From Diphasiastrum complanatum (Eukaryota; Streptophyta; Lycopodiopsida; Lycopodiales; Lycopodiaceae): a stretch of DNA of 64,000 bases. Positions 23,640-33,892 of this stretch are shown piece by piece. The position numbers and the translations under genes were made by a program. The stretch's first letter is position 1. Every line of letters begins with the position of its first letter. Below the pieces are notes generated by a model. That model saw only the letters and a program-made list of their open reading frames with translations, ran no database searches and had not been told where the DNA came from. The stretch is taken from positions 44,542,145 through 44,606,144 of the forward strand of contig CM055099.1 in NCBI GenBank assembly GCA_029204225.1. The letters are read 5' to 3'.

Positions 23640-24747
23640 GTCATATCTTGCCATCATCAAAAGTCACATGGAGGGAGTTCCACTTATTGTTCCAAGCATT
23701 GGCAATAGAATGGCATTTGGCAGGAGATCTAAAGACATTAAAGTGTATGTTCAACGTCTCTCATGGAGCTAATTCAAAGCACCCTTGTCTGTATTGCATG
23801 AAGAGAAGAAAAGACCTGACAAGGAGTACATGAATATCAAGAGATCGAGAAGATCCAAATTGGAAACCCATACTACCAATTCCAATTTCTTATGTGCGTA
23901 TTAGTATAGTACATGCAGAGGTGTGTATAATAGAAAAATATATATATCTTCACATATTATTTGCATGGAATACTGAGCCAGAATCATCTTCAAAGCAAGC
24001 CATTTCTAGATTCAAAGATGTTTTGTCTAGAGCGAGATTACATAAAGGGCCATGTTAAAATTTAAAAAAAGATGATAAGCTCTCAGGTAAATCAGAAAAT
24101 ATTCCATGCAAACCGGTCATTGGTGGCTCTAAAGCTCGAAGATTCTTATCAAACTACTCTGGAAAAGAATCTAGAATTCAATACTCAGTTTGGAAAGAGA
24201 TAATAGTTGGAACTCAAGATTTTGAGGACCGAGGTTCAACTTGACTACTCAAAGCAGAAGTATGGAAAAAGCTTGAAACATGGTGAAATATTTAAGAAAA
24301 GATAAATTTTCAAATAATGATGTGCAAATAATACATAAAACAACTAGTGAATTTGTTGATGCAATCAAGAGTGCATGGGAAAAAGATCACATAACTCATT
24401 ATATGGTAAGAATTCAATGCATTAAGAAATTTCATGCTACTATATATCTTTTTCTAGTATTGATTTTGATTTTGATTTATGAAATGCAGCACATATTACA
24501 TCATCATTCAACATTCTTGGCAAGAAATAGTAGAAGCCTCAACATATGGTCATCACAAAGAATGAGAAAATCTCATTGGCAAGCAAGAGCAGCATTTCAC
24601 AAAAGTACACAACATGGTGGAACCAGTACAACGAACAACTACATTTTGAATCTTTTCCAATGGTTTTGTAGAAGAGTGCAAATCGACACAATACAAAATA
24701 GACAAACTATGAGAAAAAAAAAATTGCAAATTTATACATGCCAATAG
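23640..24747 (+). pseudogene. unrecognised spliced transposon-like gene (broken)
   Basis: A broken gene of unknown family. Pieces in order: WREFHLLFQALAIEWHLAGDL, then KTLKCMFNVSHG and PCLYCMKRRKD (a CxxC pair); after an in-frame stop (23832) DPNWKPILPIPISYVRI and HAEVCIIEKYIYLHI; IGGSKARRFLSNY; VWKKLET; DAIKSAWEKDHITHYM; then, across a clean 84-bp GT-AG intron (24406-24489), HILHHHSTFLARNSRSLNIW and QRMRKSHWQARAAFHKSTQHGG. The GDLK/CxxC part and the H-rich part recall proteins I associate with DNA transposons of animals and plants, but I cannot name the family. Several stops disable it. Confidence 0.5.
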
Positions 24748-24765
24748 GCAATAGATATAAAGATA

Positions 24766-26077
24766 TCATTTTATATATTGATACACAAAGAAATTATACA
24801 AAGTTTTGACAGTTTTAAAAATATATTCCTTCTTCGACACCTTCTCCAATGACAATTGTAGCTTGGAGTCGTGCAATAGCTTTCTCCTTTCATAGGGTTG
24901 TAGTTGTGTACAGTACTCAAATCCACATAGGCAACAAGCATACAATGCAAAATGTGATGATCTAAGCATCGAGTTCAATGGGCCGTATCCTAAAATTTTA
25001 AGAGCTATGTTTTTTCTAACAAAAATTATGCTATGCACACTCGCAAAATTATGTCCACCAAGAAAATGAGAAAGTGCTTTGATCGCCATAATCATTGTTT
25101 CACCATGTTGATGAAACTTTGAATGTGCCACACTTATTTCATTATTCTTGAAGGACTTCAAATAATGTCCCAGTGCATGATCTCTTAAAAGTTCACCAAC
25201 AGAAGATATGTGTCCTCCCTGACGGATTGCAAACTCATCCACATATAAAGTTTTCTAAAATAGAAATAATGTGAGTTTCACTACAAAAATTCTGGCGTTA
25301 CACATCCTCTAATAAAAGTAAAAAAAGAAGTTACGCATTCAGCTTGGTCTTCACTTATGACTGTTTCAATATCAATATTGTGGCCTCCTCTTGTAGTCAG
25401 AAAGTTTGGAGTATATACAGAAAGCTTCGGAAAGCCAAGTCAATTTTGACTTTTGAAACTCATCTCTTCTAGGAAGATCAGCTTCATTTCTATGAAGTTG
25501 ATCAATAGCCATCTTCAAGCAATCTTATCCTGACAAAAATTGATCATTGAGTGGATCATCCACTCCTGGGAGACGATCATCGGTCTCATAATCAATTAAG
25601 TCAAAAAATTCATCTAAATCTTTGCTCAAAATACAAAGGGCTTCAGCATCTATGAAGTCAAAGATCATATATATCCAATAAAGTTAAAAAAGAATCGTTA
25701 TTGATAATATAAGTAGGGAGAGTAATCAAAGTCTTGCAATTAGAGGGAAGAGAGGTAGCAGAAGGAGAACCTATAAAAAAAGCCCTATTTTGGGCATGAT
25801 CCAAATCTGAACAATCATCATTATATACACTGGTATCCTGAAGAAATGAATCCAAATCAACAAGTTTGAATTTTGTAGTTTTGACACTACTTGAAGAACC
25901 GACCTCAGATGTAGATGTTGATGCAATATCAGAACTATCACCAATAATCAACAAAAGAAAAAAAAACAAATGTGGACTGAAATTCCAAAAATTTGCACTT
26001 CTTATCATGCAGAGGGCAACTATTTGTAGATTTGAAATCATCATGCAACTTAGTAAACACCCTATCCATTGAGTCAT
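24766..26077 (-). pseudogene. unrecognised multi-exon gene, convergent with 23640-24747
   Basis: Three coding-looking pieces on the minus strand: 26077-25658 (Ser/Asp-rich, SSDIASTSTSEVGSSSSVK); about 25560-25320 (ETDDRLPGVDDPLNDQFLSG and, in another frame, LTTRGGHNIDIETVISEDQA); and 25260-24766 (VDEFAIRQGGHISSVGELLR, HSKFHQHGETMIMAIKALSH, CCLCGFEYC). A TTTTAG acceptor precedes the last piece (about 25255). The two genes end 19 bp apart tail to tail, as in two-gene DNA transposons. Product unknown; some stops are present. Confidence 0.4.
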
Positions 26078-26090
26078 ACTAGTATAGATA

Positions 26091-26737
26091 TGTGAAAATT
26101 GTCAACATTTCCTTGTCTAGTTTTAGGCCAAAATTGCTAAAAATGGCACATAGTTTAGGATCTGACTTTTCACACGTGTGAAACAGGTCTAGATATTTTT
26201 AGTAAGTGTATTTTTTCAGTATGAAGAAGTGTCAAACTTCAAGACCTTCGAAATGAGTCCATTTTCATGTATTTTGGACATATATGCCAATTTTACCTAT
26301 ATAGGGCATATTTTAGGTAAGGAGGGTCTAGAGAGAGGAGAGAGAGTCATCTCTCTCAGCTATATATAGCAGGTAGGCCGTGGAGAAACAGGTTGGAGCA
26401 GATCCATTGTATTCATTTGCTTAATGAGAGATTTTTCTATTGGGTTCTCCTTCCATTGTTGGCATTGTGTAGTGATTGAGTTCAAGCTTTGTGTGTATGA
26501 TCTTAGGTGCTTTCCAAAAGTGGTAGGCTGATGTATTATGGACTGTATAATGCTATTTTGGGCCGCACTTGATGTTTATGGAAGTTTCCATTTGTGATAA
26601 ATGCTTTTTGATCAAGTTCTTTGCATTCTAGGTAGCATAGAATGTGTTGCCAATTCCTAGCTTATGTAGTTTGGAGTGCAAGCATTCAAGCCAATGATCT
26701 TGGAGTTTAGATCCACTTAGGATCTGTATTTTTCACA
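26091..26737 (+). repeat. N1 5' LTR
   Basis: 647 bp. Terminal inverted repeat TGTGAAAA/TTTTCACA. TATA box TATATATA at 26361-26368. A perfect palindrome CACACGTGTG (G-box core CACGTG) at 26171-26180. A GA-rich stretch just before the TATA box. Confidence 0.95.
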
Positions 26738-26756
26738 TGGTATCAGAGCTGGTTGG
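26738..26756 (+). other. N1 primer-binding site (tRNA-iMet type)
   Basis: TGGTATCAGAGCTGGTTGG directly after the 5' LTR; the first 12 bases are the standard plant copia site complementary to initiator tRNA-Met. Confidence 0.92.
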
Positions 26757-26949
26757 CTTCTATTTACAGTAAGTATTCCATTTTTGGTGATATTTGGATG
26801 TTTGATCAAGTTCTAGCATGATTTTGCATTGCTTAAAGGCTGAGCAAAGCTCCCATTTGGATGAAAGATCCCCTTTTTGGGTGAACATATTGTAAGCTCC
26901 ATTGTGAAGAGCATATTGTAAAGATTGTCATCAATTTTGGCATAATTTT

Positions 26950-27500
26950 TGGTGTACTTTGTTGAGCATGTAAGTAACTCTCCTTATGTAATTTGATTGG
27001 AGCATTTGCTGGAAGGTGTTAACCATTATGCAAGTGTGTTTTCAGGTTCTTAACAGGTTGAGGAACATTCTCATGTGAAGTGATCTTAGATCTACATCTA
27101 AACACCAAGATTTGACAAGATAGTGAAGCTAGTCTTGTGATTCACTAAGTGTGCTCATTCATTCACCTCTAAATCTTGTATTTATCACTTGCTGGAGTTT
27201 ATAAACTTTTAGAAGTGTGGTTTACATGTGGTTTTACAGGTTGAATCAATATCTTAGTGTGTTGATCATATGTTGATCAAGTTTGTTCATTACTAGGTAA
27301 TCTTGGCATCCTAGTTTTGGGTATTTTCTAAGAATGCAAGTAACTCTTCACACCATAACTTGATTTGGTCACTTGCTGGAAAGTTTGAGAGCTTAAGCAA
27401 GAGTGTGTTCAGGTTGGTTTGATTTTGTAATCCATTCTTAGTGTGTGCAAAGTGTTGCATGTGTTTCAATCTTCCTTTCTATGCTTGGAAACCATCTAGG
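26950..27500 (+). repeat. three diverged 184-bp repeats in the N1 leader
   Basis: The block CA(T/C)TTGCTGGA recurs at 27002, 27186 and 27370, exactly 184 bp apart each time. Shared neighbours are GTAACTCTxC upstream, AAG(T)GTG and CAGGTT after it, then a CTTAGTGTG-like block. Possibly a packaging or dimerisation region, or simply duplicated leader. Confidence 0.75.
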
Positions 27501-27624
27501 TTCAAGATAGAAGTGTTTTAGGGTCCTAAATCTTCATAGATCTCTTTATCTATCATTTGTTGAGAGAAAAGTGAGTGCTAAGTGCTTTAGGACAAAACCT
27601 AAAAGTTGAAGAAACATTAGAATC

Positions 27625-30600
27625 ATGGCTTCCAATGGTGGGATCATGCTAGAGTCTAGTGAAAGGTTGAGTTCATCAAACTACTCTACTTGGAAAGTGA
27701 GGATGGAGTCCTTACTTGAGTTGAATGAACTCATGGACATAGTTGCAGAAATTGAAGAGAGACCTCTCACACTTCAAGAGCAACAAAGGTTTGATAAGAA
27801 GGCCAAAAGGGCTCTTCATATCATTAAAATGAATGTTACAAATGAACTTCTCAAGGAAGTTGGAAAGTGTCAAAGTGCAAGTGAGGCATGGAATGCCTTA
27901 AAGAAGCTCTTTGAATCAAAGTCCACATCTAGGGTATTGACCCTAAGGAGACAAATATTTTCTAGTAGGCAAAGAGAGGGTGAAAGTGCTCATGCATTTA
28001 TCTTGAGAGTTAAGTCCCTAAGTGATGATTTAGCATGCATTGATGAGAACATAAAAGATGGTGAAATAGTCCAAGTTATGTTGAATGGTTTGCTAAATGA
28101 ACATGCTAACCTTGTGCAAAGTTTTGCCATTCAAAGAGTCTTGCCAAGTGTGGTTGACTTGCAAGAAATCTTATTGGCTGAAGAACATAGGTTGCAATCA
28201 AAGCTTGATGGTGCATCCTTGCAAGGTGGAGGTGAAGAGGCTTTCTTCACAAAAGGCAAATTCAAGGGCAAAGGTAAAGGCAAAGGGAAATGGTCCAAAG
28301 GTGGTAACTTTGATCATGATGATCACTCTTCCTCTTCCTCTTCCTCTTCTACTAAGAACAATAAGTCAAAGTTCAAGTGCTTTTATTGTGGGATAAAAGG
28401 ACATTTTGCAAATGAATGCCATAAGAAACAAAATGCTAGATCTAGGTTGAGATCTAATGTACTTCTTGGAGATGATAATTGTTGTGCTAACTTGGCAAGC
28501 TTTGGTGAATCTATGGTCAATTTTTTGGATCCATTGGATCTTGAAGATGCACTAGTGTTACCTACTAGTCATATGGAGTCATGTGGAGCTAAATTAGCAT
28601 CATGTTTGTACTCTTCTACTCATGGACTTCCAAGGCTTGTTGGTTCTTCAATGGTGCTAGATGGCAAGTGCAAAAATGGAAAAGGTAAGGAAGGAGCTAA
28701 CTTCATCAATGGAGTTGATGAAGATTCTTCTTTGGAAGTGATTGTTGCTAATGACTTGTTTGTTCATATGGAAAAATATGGAGATGCTAAGTGTCATTCT
28801 TTGCAAGAAGATGGTTGTTCTTCTAATTCTTTTCATATTGATGTATGTAATCATGTGGGAAAAGATGATGGTGCTTTGAGCATGCTTGAAGGAAATGGTT
28901 CTTTTACATCTTTTTGTGATAAAGTCATTTGTGCAACAAGTGGTGTCACATTTCTTCATAAAAAGAGTAGATCAAAGGTTTCTATCATGAGACTTGGTGA
29001 GGGAGATCACAAGTCAAAAGGAAGAGAAGTATGTGAAGTGTTCAAAGTAGGATGTACTTTGAATGATGTTTTTATGAACGATAGTGAGGAAGAATCATTA
29101 TCATATGACTCATTACCTAAATCATTGAGTAGAAGTTCATGTTTGAAAAGAGAGAGTACTTCAATCACTCTTATGTTGAAGGTACTAAGGATTCTTTTCT
29201 TGGCTTCTAATATTCAAGAGTCTTCTACTTCTTATGGTGCAACTATCAAGAGGGAGGTTTCTAACTTTTGTGGTGCTAGCATTAAGAGGGAGTCTTGTGA
29301 AGGAAAGGGCAATGGAAGAGTGGTTCTTGGGAAGATCCAAAGCATGGATCTAACATCTCTTCATCAACTCAAAGCATTCTATGATTGTGGTGGATTGTTC
29401 ATTCATGGTCAAGATGGCAAAAGGTTGGTTGAAGAAGACTACATGGAGCAACTCAAGTGGCAACTTCTTCAAGGCAAGGGAGATATCATTGGTGAGCTTA
29501 TTGAGGTTTGTTATGAACTCAAGAGGGCTGTTTTGATTAGGTTTGATACTCATCTTCACCTACTCTACTTCATGTTAAATGGAAATGTTGGAATCTATCT
29601 TTTGGTTTATGATGGTGGCATTGTTTTCACTAACTATAGTGAAGGGTCAAATTTGAGCATTGATGAGATCTTGTGGGATCTTAATCATGTGTTTGAGAGG
29701 GAGTATCTTCAGAGTTTCAGATCTGAAGATGTTCACATATGCAAGATCTTTGATGTCTTATTGGAAGATCAAGAGGTTGATCTTGGATTGCTTCATCAAC
29801 ACCAAGAGACAAGTGGCAATTCGAAGCTAGTGAAAAGCATCAAAGAAGAGACAAATGGTCAAGGCATTTTGGATCTGTTTTTACAGGTTCTTGAAGGTTC
29901 AAGTAAGGTCTTTGGAGCTGCAAGGAAGTGTCTTCTTACTCTACCTCACTTGCCTAATCTCATGTATGAACATTGTTATGTCAATGTGTTGAAATTGTCA
30001 AATTTCAATAAAACTAGTTCCATAGTTTTGCATCCTTTGGATCTTGGAGATGGAATAGTTATCATTGCTGGTTTGTATGATCAAGTACATGAATTCATTC
30101 AGATCTTGAAAGGTATTGAAGTGGTCAATATGTTTTCTTTTGAACAAAGTTCAAGATCTAGTATTCTAGTGTTGGCAAATTGGCAACTTGTTGACATTGT
30201 AGGATCAAGCGTTGTGTGCAAATCTTGTGGAGGTACTTCAAGTATTTCAAGTTCAGGTTTTGGTCATTCAAATGGAGTAGGGAACACATCTTTTTGGCAT
30301 TCATTCACTCAAAGGCTTTCATGGATTGAAGATCTACAAAGGCAAGGTGGTGATGGAAGTTCATTCATGGAGATACATGTTGCATTCACTATATGTATAG
30401 TGAAATGTGGAGGAGGCATGCAAACACTTGTTGATCACTTTCATTTACAACTTGTTTGCTGCTATTTTATAGAGAAACCAGAGATGGATACATGGAGGAA
30501 TTCATTAATTGAGATTCTATGTTCTTTTACATGTACCATTTTTATGATTCTATGTAAAATTGATGTAAGAAATAGTGAAGCATCCTATATGGACACTATT

Positions 30601-30723
30601 ATCTATATCAATTATGTTGTGTCCTATTTTGTACATATTAGGATCCTTGAGAAGAGATCTATTCTGATGATGGAGATCATTCTTAAGTTGGAACAAAGTA
30701 GTGTTGTAAAACTAGCAAGTTAA
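27625..30723 (+). CDS. N1 gag with a 767-residue extension of unknown function
   Basis: 1032 codons without a stop, ATG at 27625, TAA 13 bases before the 3' LTR. Residues about 10-200 are a copia gag (UBN2-type) domain: NYSTWKVRMESLLEL, HIIKMNVTNELLKEVG, SRVLTLRRQIFS, DLACIDENIKDGE. A Lys/Gly-rich stretch, an eight-Ser run, and a CX2CX4HX4C zinc knuckle at residues 252-265 follow. From about 266 to the end I see no protease DSG motif, no integrase HHCC or DDE, no RT YVDD and no RNase H motif. The extension is mixed: charged and Ser-rich (270-560), then more hydrophobic and leucine-rich with KLVSIKEE-type patches, and near the C-terminus hydrophobic runs (CSFTCTIFMILCKI) that could be membrane segments. 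Its length and openness in a young element suggest it is translated. Function unknown. Confidence 0.88.
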   Translation: MASNGGIMLESSERLSSSNYSTWKVRMESLLELNELMDIVAEIEERPLTLQEQQRFDKKAKRALHIIKMNVTNELLKEVGKCQSASEAWNALKKLFESKSTSRVLTLRRQIFSSRQREGESAHAFILRVKSLSDDLACIDENIKDGEIVQVMLNGLLNEHANLVQSFAIQRVLPSVVDLQEILLAEEHRLQSKLDGASLQGGGEEAFFTKGKFKGKGKGKGKWSKGGNFDHDDHSSSSSSSSTKNNKSKFKCFYCGIKGHFANECHKKQNARSRLRSNVLLGDDNCCANLASFGESMVNFLDPLDLEDALVLPTSHMESCGAKLASCLYSSTHGLPRLVGSSMVLDGKCKNGKGKEGANFINGVDEDSSLEVIVANDLFVHMEKYGDAKCHSLQEDGCSSNSFHIDVCNHVGKDDGALSMLEGNGSFTSFCDKVICATSGVTFLHKKSRSKVSIMRLGEGDHKSKGREVCEVFKVGCTLNDVFMNDSEEESLSYDSLPKSLSRSSCLKRESTSITLMLKVLRILFLASNIQESSTSYGATIKREVSNFCGASIKRESCEGKGNGRVVLGKIQSMDLTSLHQLKAFYDCGGLFIHGQDGKRLVEEDYMEQLKWQLLQGKGDIIGELIEVCYELKRAVLIRFDTHLHLLYFMLNGNVGIYLLVYDGGIVFTNYSEGSNLSIDEILWDLNHVFEREYLQSFRSEDVHICKIFDVLLEDQEVDLGLLHQHQETSGNSKLVKSIKEETNGQGILDLFLQVLEGSSKVFGAARKCLLTLPHLPNLMYEHCYVNVLKLSNFNKTSSIVLHPLDLGDGIVIIAGLYDQVHEFIQILKGIEVVNMFSFEQSSRSSILVLANWQLVDIVGSSVVCKSCGGTSSISSSGFGHSNGVGNTSFWHSFTQRLSWIEDLQRQGGDGSSFMEIHVAFTICIVKCGGGMQTLVDHFHLQLVCCYFIEKPEMDTWRNSLIEILCSFTCTIFMILCKIDVRNSEASYMDTIIYINYVVSYFVHIRILEKRSILMMEIILKLEQSSVVKLAS

Positions 30724-31383
30724 GTTGAAGAGGGAGTGTGAAAATTGTCAACATTTCCTTGTCTAGTTTTAGGCCAAAATTGCTAAAAATGGCACATAGT
30801 TTAGGATCTGACTTTTCACACGTGTGAAACAGGTCTAGATATTTTTAGTAAGTGTATTTTTTCAGTATGAAGAAGTGTCAAACTTCAAGACCTTCGAAAT
30901 GAGTCCATTTTCATGTATTTTGGACATATATGCCAATTTTACCTATATAGGGCATATTTTAGGTAAGGAGGGTCTAGAGAGAGGAGAGAGAGTCATCTCT
31001 CTCAGCTATATATAGCAGGTAGGCCGTGGAGAAACAGGTTGGAGCAGATCCATTGTATTCATTTGCTTAATGAGAGATTTTTCTATTGGGTTCTCCTTCC
31101 ATTGTTGGCATTGTGTAGTGATTGAGTTCAAGCTTTGTGTGTATGATCTTAGGTGCTTTCCAAAAGTGGTAGGCTGATGTATTATGGACTGTATAATGCT
31201 ATTTTGGGCCGCACTTGATGTTTATGGAAGTTTCCATTTGTGATAAATGCTTTTTGATCAAGTTCTTTGCATTCTAGGTAGCATAGAATGTGTTGCCAAT
31301 TCCTAGCTTATGTAGTTTGGAGTGCAAGCATTCAAGCCAATGATCTTGGAGTTTAGATCCACTTAGGATCTGTATTTTTCACA
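30724..31383 (+). repeat. N1 polypurine tract and 3' LTR
   Basis: GTTGAAGAGGGAG (30724-30736) precedes the LTR at 30737. Same length as the 5' LTR, with the TATA box at 31007 and CACACGTGTG at 30817 at the same offsets (270 and 80). Confidence 0.95.
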
Positions 31384-31388
31384 AGATA
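31384..31388. other. N1 target-site duplication (AGATA), right copy
   Basis: AGATA, matching 26086-26090 immediately left of the 5' LTR. Confidence 0.93.
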
Positions 31389-31744
31389 CACACGTGGTAC
31401 CATCTCGTGATGAGACGTGTCCGGCCATCGCTGTTCGCATGTGTGGAAAAATTTTGCTTATAAGGATGTCACAAACGAGCAATTTTCATCGCAAAATTTT
31501 TTGGATTTCTGTGATATCGCTCTCGAGCACACCCTTTTCCACTCGCCACCGTCCAAGCACCCAATTGTGCGAGACCGATACCACCCGATATCGCTCTTGA
31601 GCGCGACGCCTCCTTTCATGTTTTTTGCTCTTACCTTCTGTGTTCGAGATCAATATCGTCCTCCCGATATCGTTGTCAAGCACACTTTGTGTATATGCTC
31701 TTTTTTGCTTTTGCCCACTATGCTCGAAAGCGATATTAAATTTT
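31389..31744. other. short unrecognised region with repeated GATATCG motifs
   Basis: Target DNA to the right of N1; before N1 inserted it was continuous with 26085. It holds several copies of a CGATATCG(C/T)TCT..GAGC motif (near 31513, 31588, 31665 and 31728), often followed by CACAC or GCG. No gene seen. Confidence 0.5.
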
Positions 31745-32608
31745 TGTGAGAAATTCAACTAGTTTAATCATATTTGCTACATTTTTATATTTGGCAAATT
31801 GAGGCCAACTTTATATTAGACTTAGAGTTTGACTTTTCAAAGTTAATTAGTCTAAATTTCATTTGAATAGACACTTTTTGAAAGTGTGGGAAAGTTAGAA
31901 CTCGAGTTTGAGGAGACCGAAATTTGAATGTTGGGTACATTGAATCTAGACCCAAAAATAGTAGGGTTTACATTTTGGCAGGAAAGCCAAGTGGCCAAGT
32001 AGGGTTTGGACTGTTATAAAAGGATGTAACTCATGGGGAAGCAAATCTTCTCTCTTCTCTATCTCATTTCATGCCTATACATGGTTCTCTTGGGTTCTAC
32101 TATCCATTGGTGCACTATACTTGTGATATCTTGTAATTTTATGTGTAGAATGGCCTATATTTATTATATTTAGTTCACACGTATGAAATACAGTAGGAAA
32201 CTGTTGTTGTACAGACAATAGCTTCTATTTATGTTTTGATTCATGTTTGATCAAGTTCTATTAGAGTTAGCATTCTATTTTGTGTGTAGATGCTCATTTT
32301 TCTACATTGGCAAGATTGGTGGAATAGCTTGTTTTGTAACCAAAGATCTTTAGAAGATTTGGATCTGAATTGATTTCAAATCTTTCACATGGTATCAGAG
32401 CTTGTGTTTCAGGTTATGAAGGAGGAATCATATATATCAATGATTTAGTGAAGATATGAAGGCTAGAGATGCTAGATTAGATTCTACACCAAAATCGAGT
32501 TTCTTGCATTTGTAGATTGGATCTTTTGTAGATCAAAACCCTATATAGGTTTACAACTTGATCAATTCTGATTTTTGAATTCACATGTTGGATTTGGCTG
32601 GTTTTTGG
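31745..32608 (+). mobile_element. A-type copia element, part 1: 5' LTR and leader start
   Basis: LTR 31745-32389 (TGTGAGAA...TTTCACA), primer site TGGTATCAGAGC at 32390, then the first part of the leader up to 32608, where element B1 is inserted. The rest of the leader, gag, PR and part of IN are at 54345-56260 on the minus strand because of the inversion. Alignment to the related fragment at 18956-19270 runs across the restored junction. Confidence 0.85.
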
Positions 32609-33346
32609 TGTGAAGAATTGAAAAAGATTATCTATGTTAGATATAGGGGTCTTATGTTTTTTACATCAAGCATCTAGGTGTAGGATGTTGATAGGAATAA
32701 ATTTGGCATAGATGGCAAATGATGCATTTTCACTTGTAATGCCACTATTGAGCCAAAATAAAGTAAGAGGCTAAACACGTGCCAATTAGAGTGTAGACAC
32801 GTGTAATGCTTTTGTTTGATGAATTCCAAGAGGTCCAATAGGATTTAGAGGTGGAACCTTGTCAGGTCCAATGGAAAATTGAGGTGTGCTTGAATATAGT
32901 CCAATAGAATTAAGACGTGCATGGATCAATGGTCCAATAAGATCAAGAGGTGACAAAGTATGGTCCAATCATAGTTAAGCATAGTGGTAGCTTGTGGATC
33001 TACTAGTATCATTGTACTTCTCATTTTTTAAGCTAATTGATTTGGTGATTTTATGGATTTTGTGAGTTATTGGATTTCTAGCTTTCTCTCTCTACCCGAG
33101 AGCTCATGATATTTTTTCTCTCTCTACCCGAAGAGAGCAGCTTGTTTTTACTTGGATTATTTTTTGAATACTTCCCACACGTGTGAGTGAGAGTTGGAAG
33201 TGTTTGAATGCATGTAATAGTGTGTTTTTGCCATAGGATCTAAGATTGATCTTGAATCTCAATCTAATCTTAATCTTGGTGCATCTACACACCTTAGGAG
33301 ATCACAAGTACATGTTGTGGACAATCCACACGTGTGAAATTCAACA
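32609..33346 (+). repeat. B1 5' LTR
   Basis: 738 bp, TGTGAAGAATTG...TTCAACA. Pairs with 56261-56998 (also 738 bp) at roughly 97-98% by eye. Two perfect CACACGTGTG palindromes at 33176-33185 and 33327-33336. A region around 33085-33140 holds two CTCTCTCTACCCGA blocks. Confidence 0.93.
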
Positions 33347-33892
33347 TGGCATCAGAGCTTACCTAAGGTTACCATGCATTTTGATCCATCTAAGTGAAAA
33401 CTTTTCATCAATCTTGAGCTAGAAATTGTCAAGGCGCATTTTCCTAGCTATCTTGTTCAATTTTGGATCAAAAGAGATCAAAAGGACATTGATTGGGTCT
33501 AACCTGAACCTATATGGAATCAGGTGCTCAGACAAATGTGAGGAACATCCGAATTCAGTCTAGAAGTTCTCTCTCATGTTTGATCCATTTATCTTGCTTG
33601 ATAGCTTGTTTTGAAGCTATTTTTGTCTAGTTTCTGATGCAATCAGTTTCATTCCATTTGGTTGAGCCAATAAGAAGTTATAAGCTTTTGAATAGGGTTA
33701 CTTAGGGCACCTAGACCTGGGTGGACACATTTGGTTTGGTCAAGAGATTGCTTGGTTGATCCAAAATCACAGTTGTATGCTTGCCAATCTCATCTATATG
33801 TGATCTAGGAACTATTTTGAGATCTTAGCCATTTTGTTTCATGCAATATCATTGTATTTGAGTCAAATTTGGTTTCTTAGAGTACTTCACAC

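Larger units (their letters stand above)
26091..31383 (+). mobile_element. N1: complete non-autonomous copia-type LTR element
   Basis: A full-length 5293-bp element: 5' LTR 26091-26737, primer site 26738, leader with three 184-bp repeats, one 1032-codon ORF, polypurine tract, 3' LTR 30737-31383. Both LTRs are 647 bp and I found no difference on reading them side by side, so insertion is recent. The 5-bp target duplication AGATA flanks it (26086-26090 and 31384-31388). LTR ends are TGTGAAAA...TTTTCACA. No PR, IN, RT or RNase H is encoded, so it must rely on enzymes from a helper; its gag resembles that of A-type copia (54345-55932). Confidence 0.93.
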
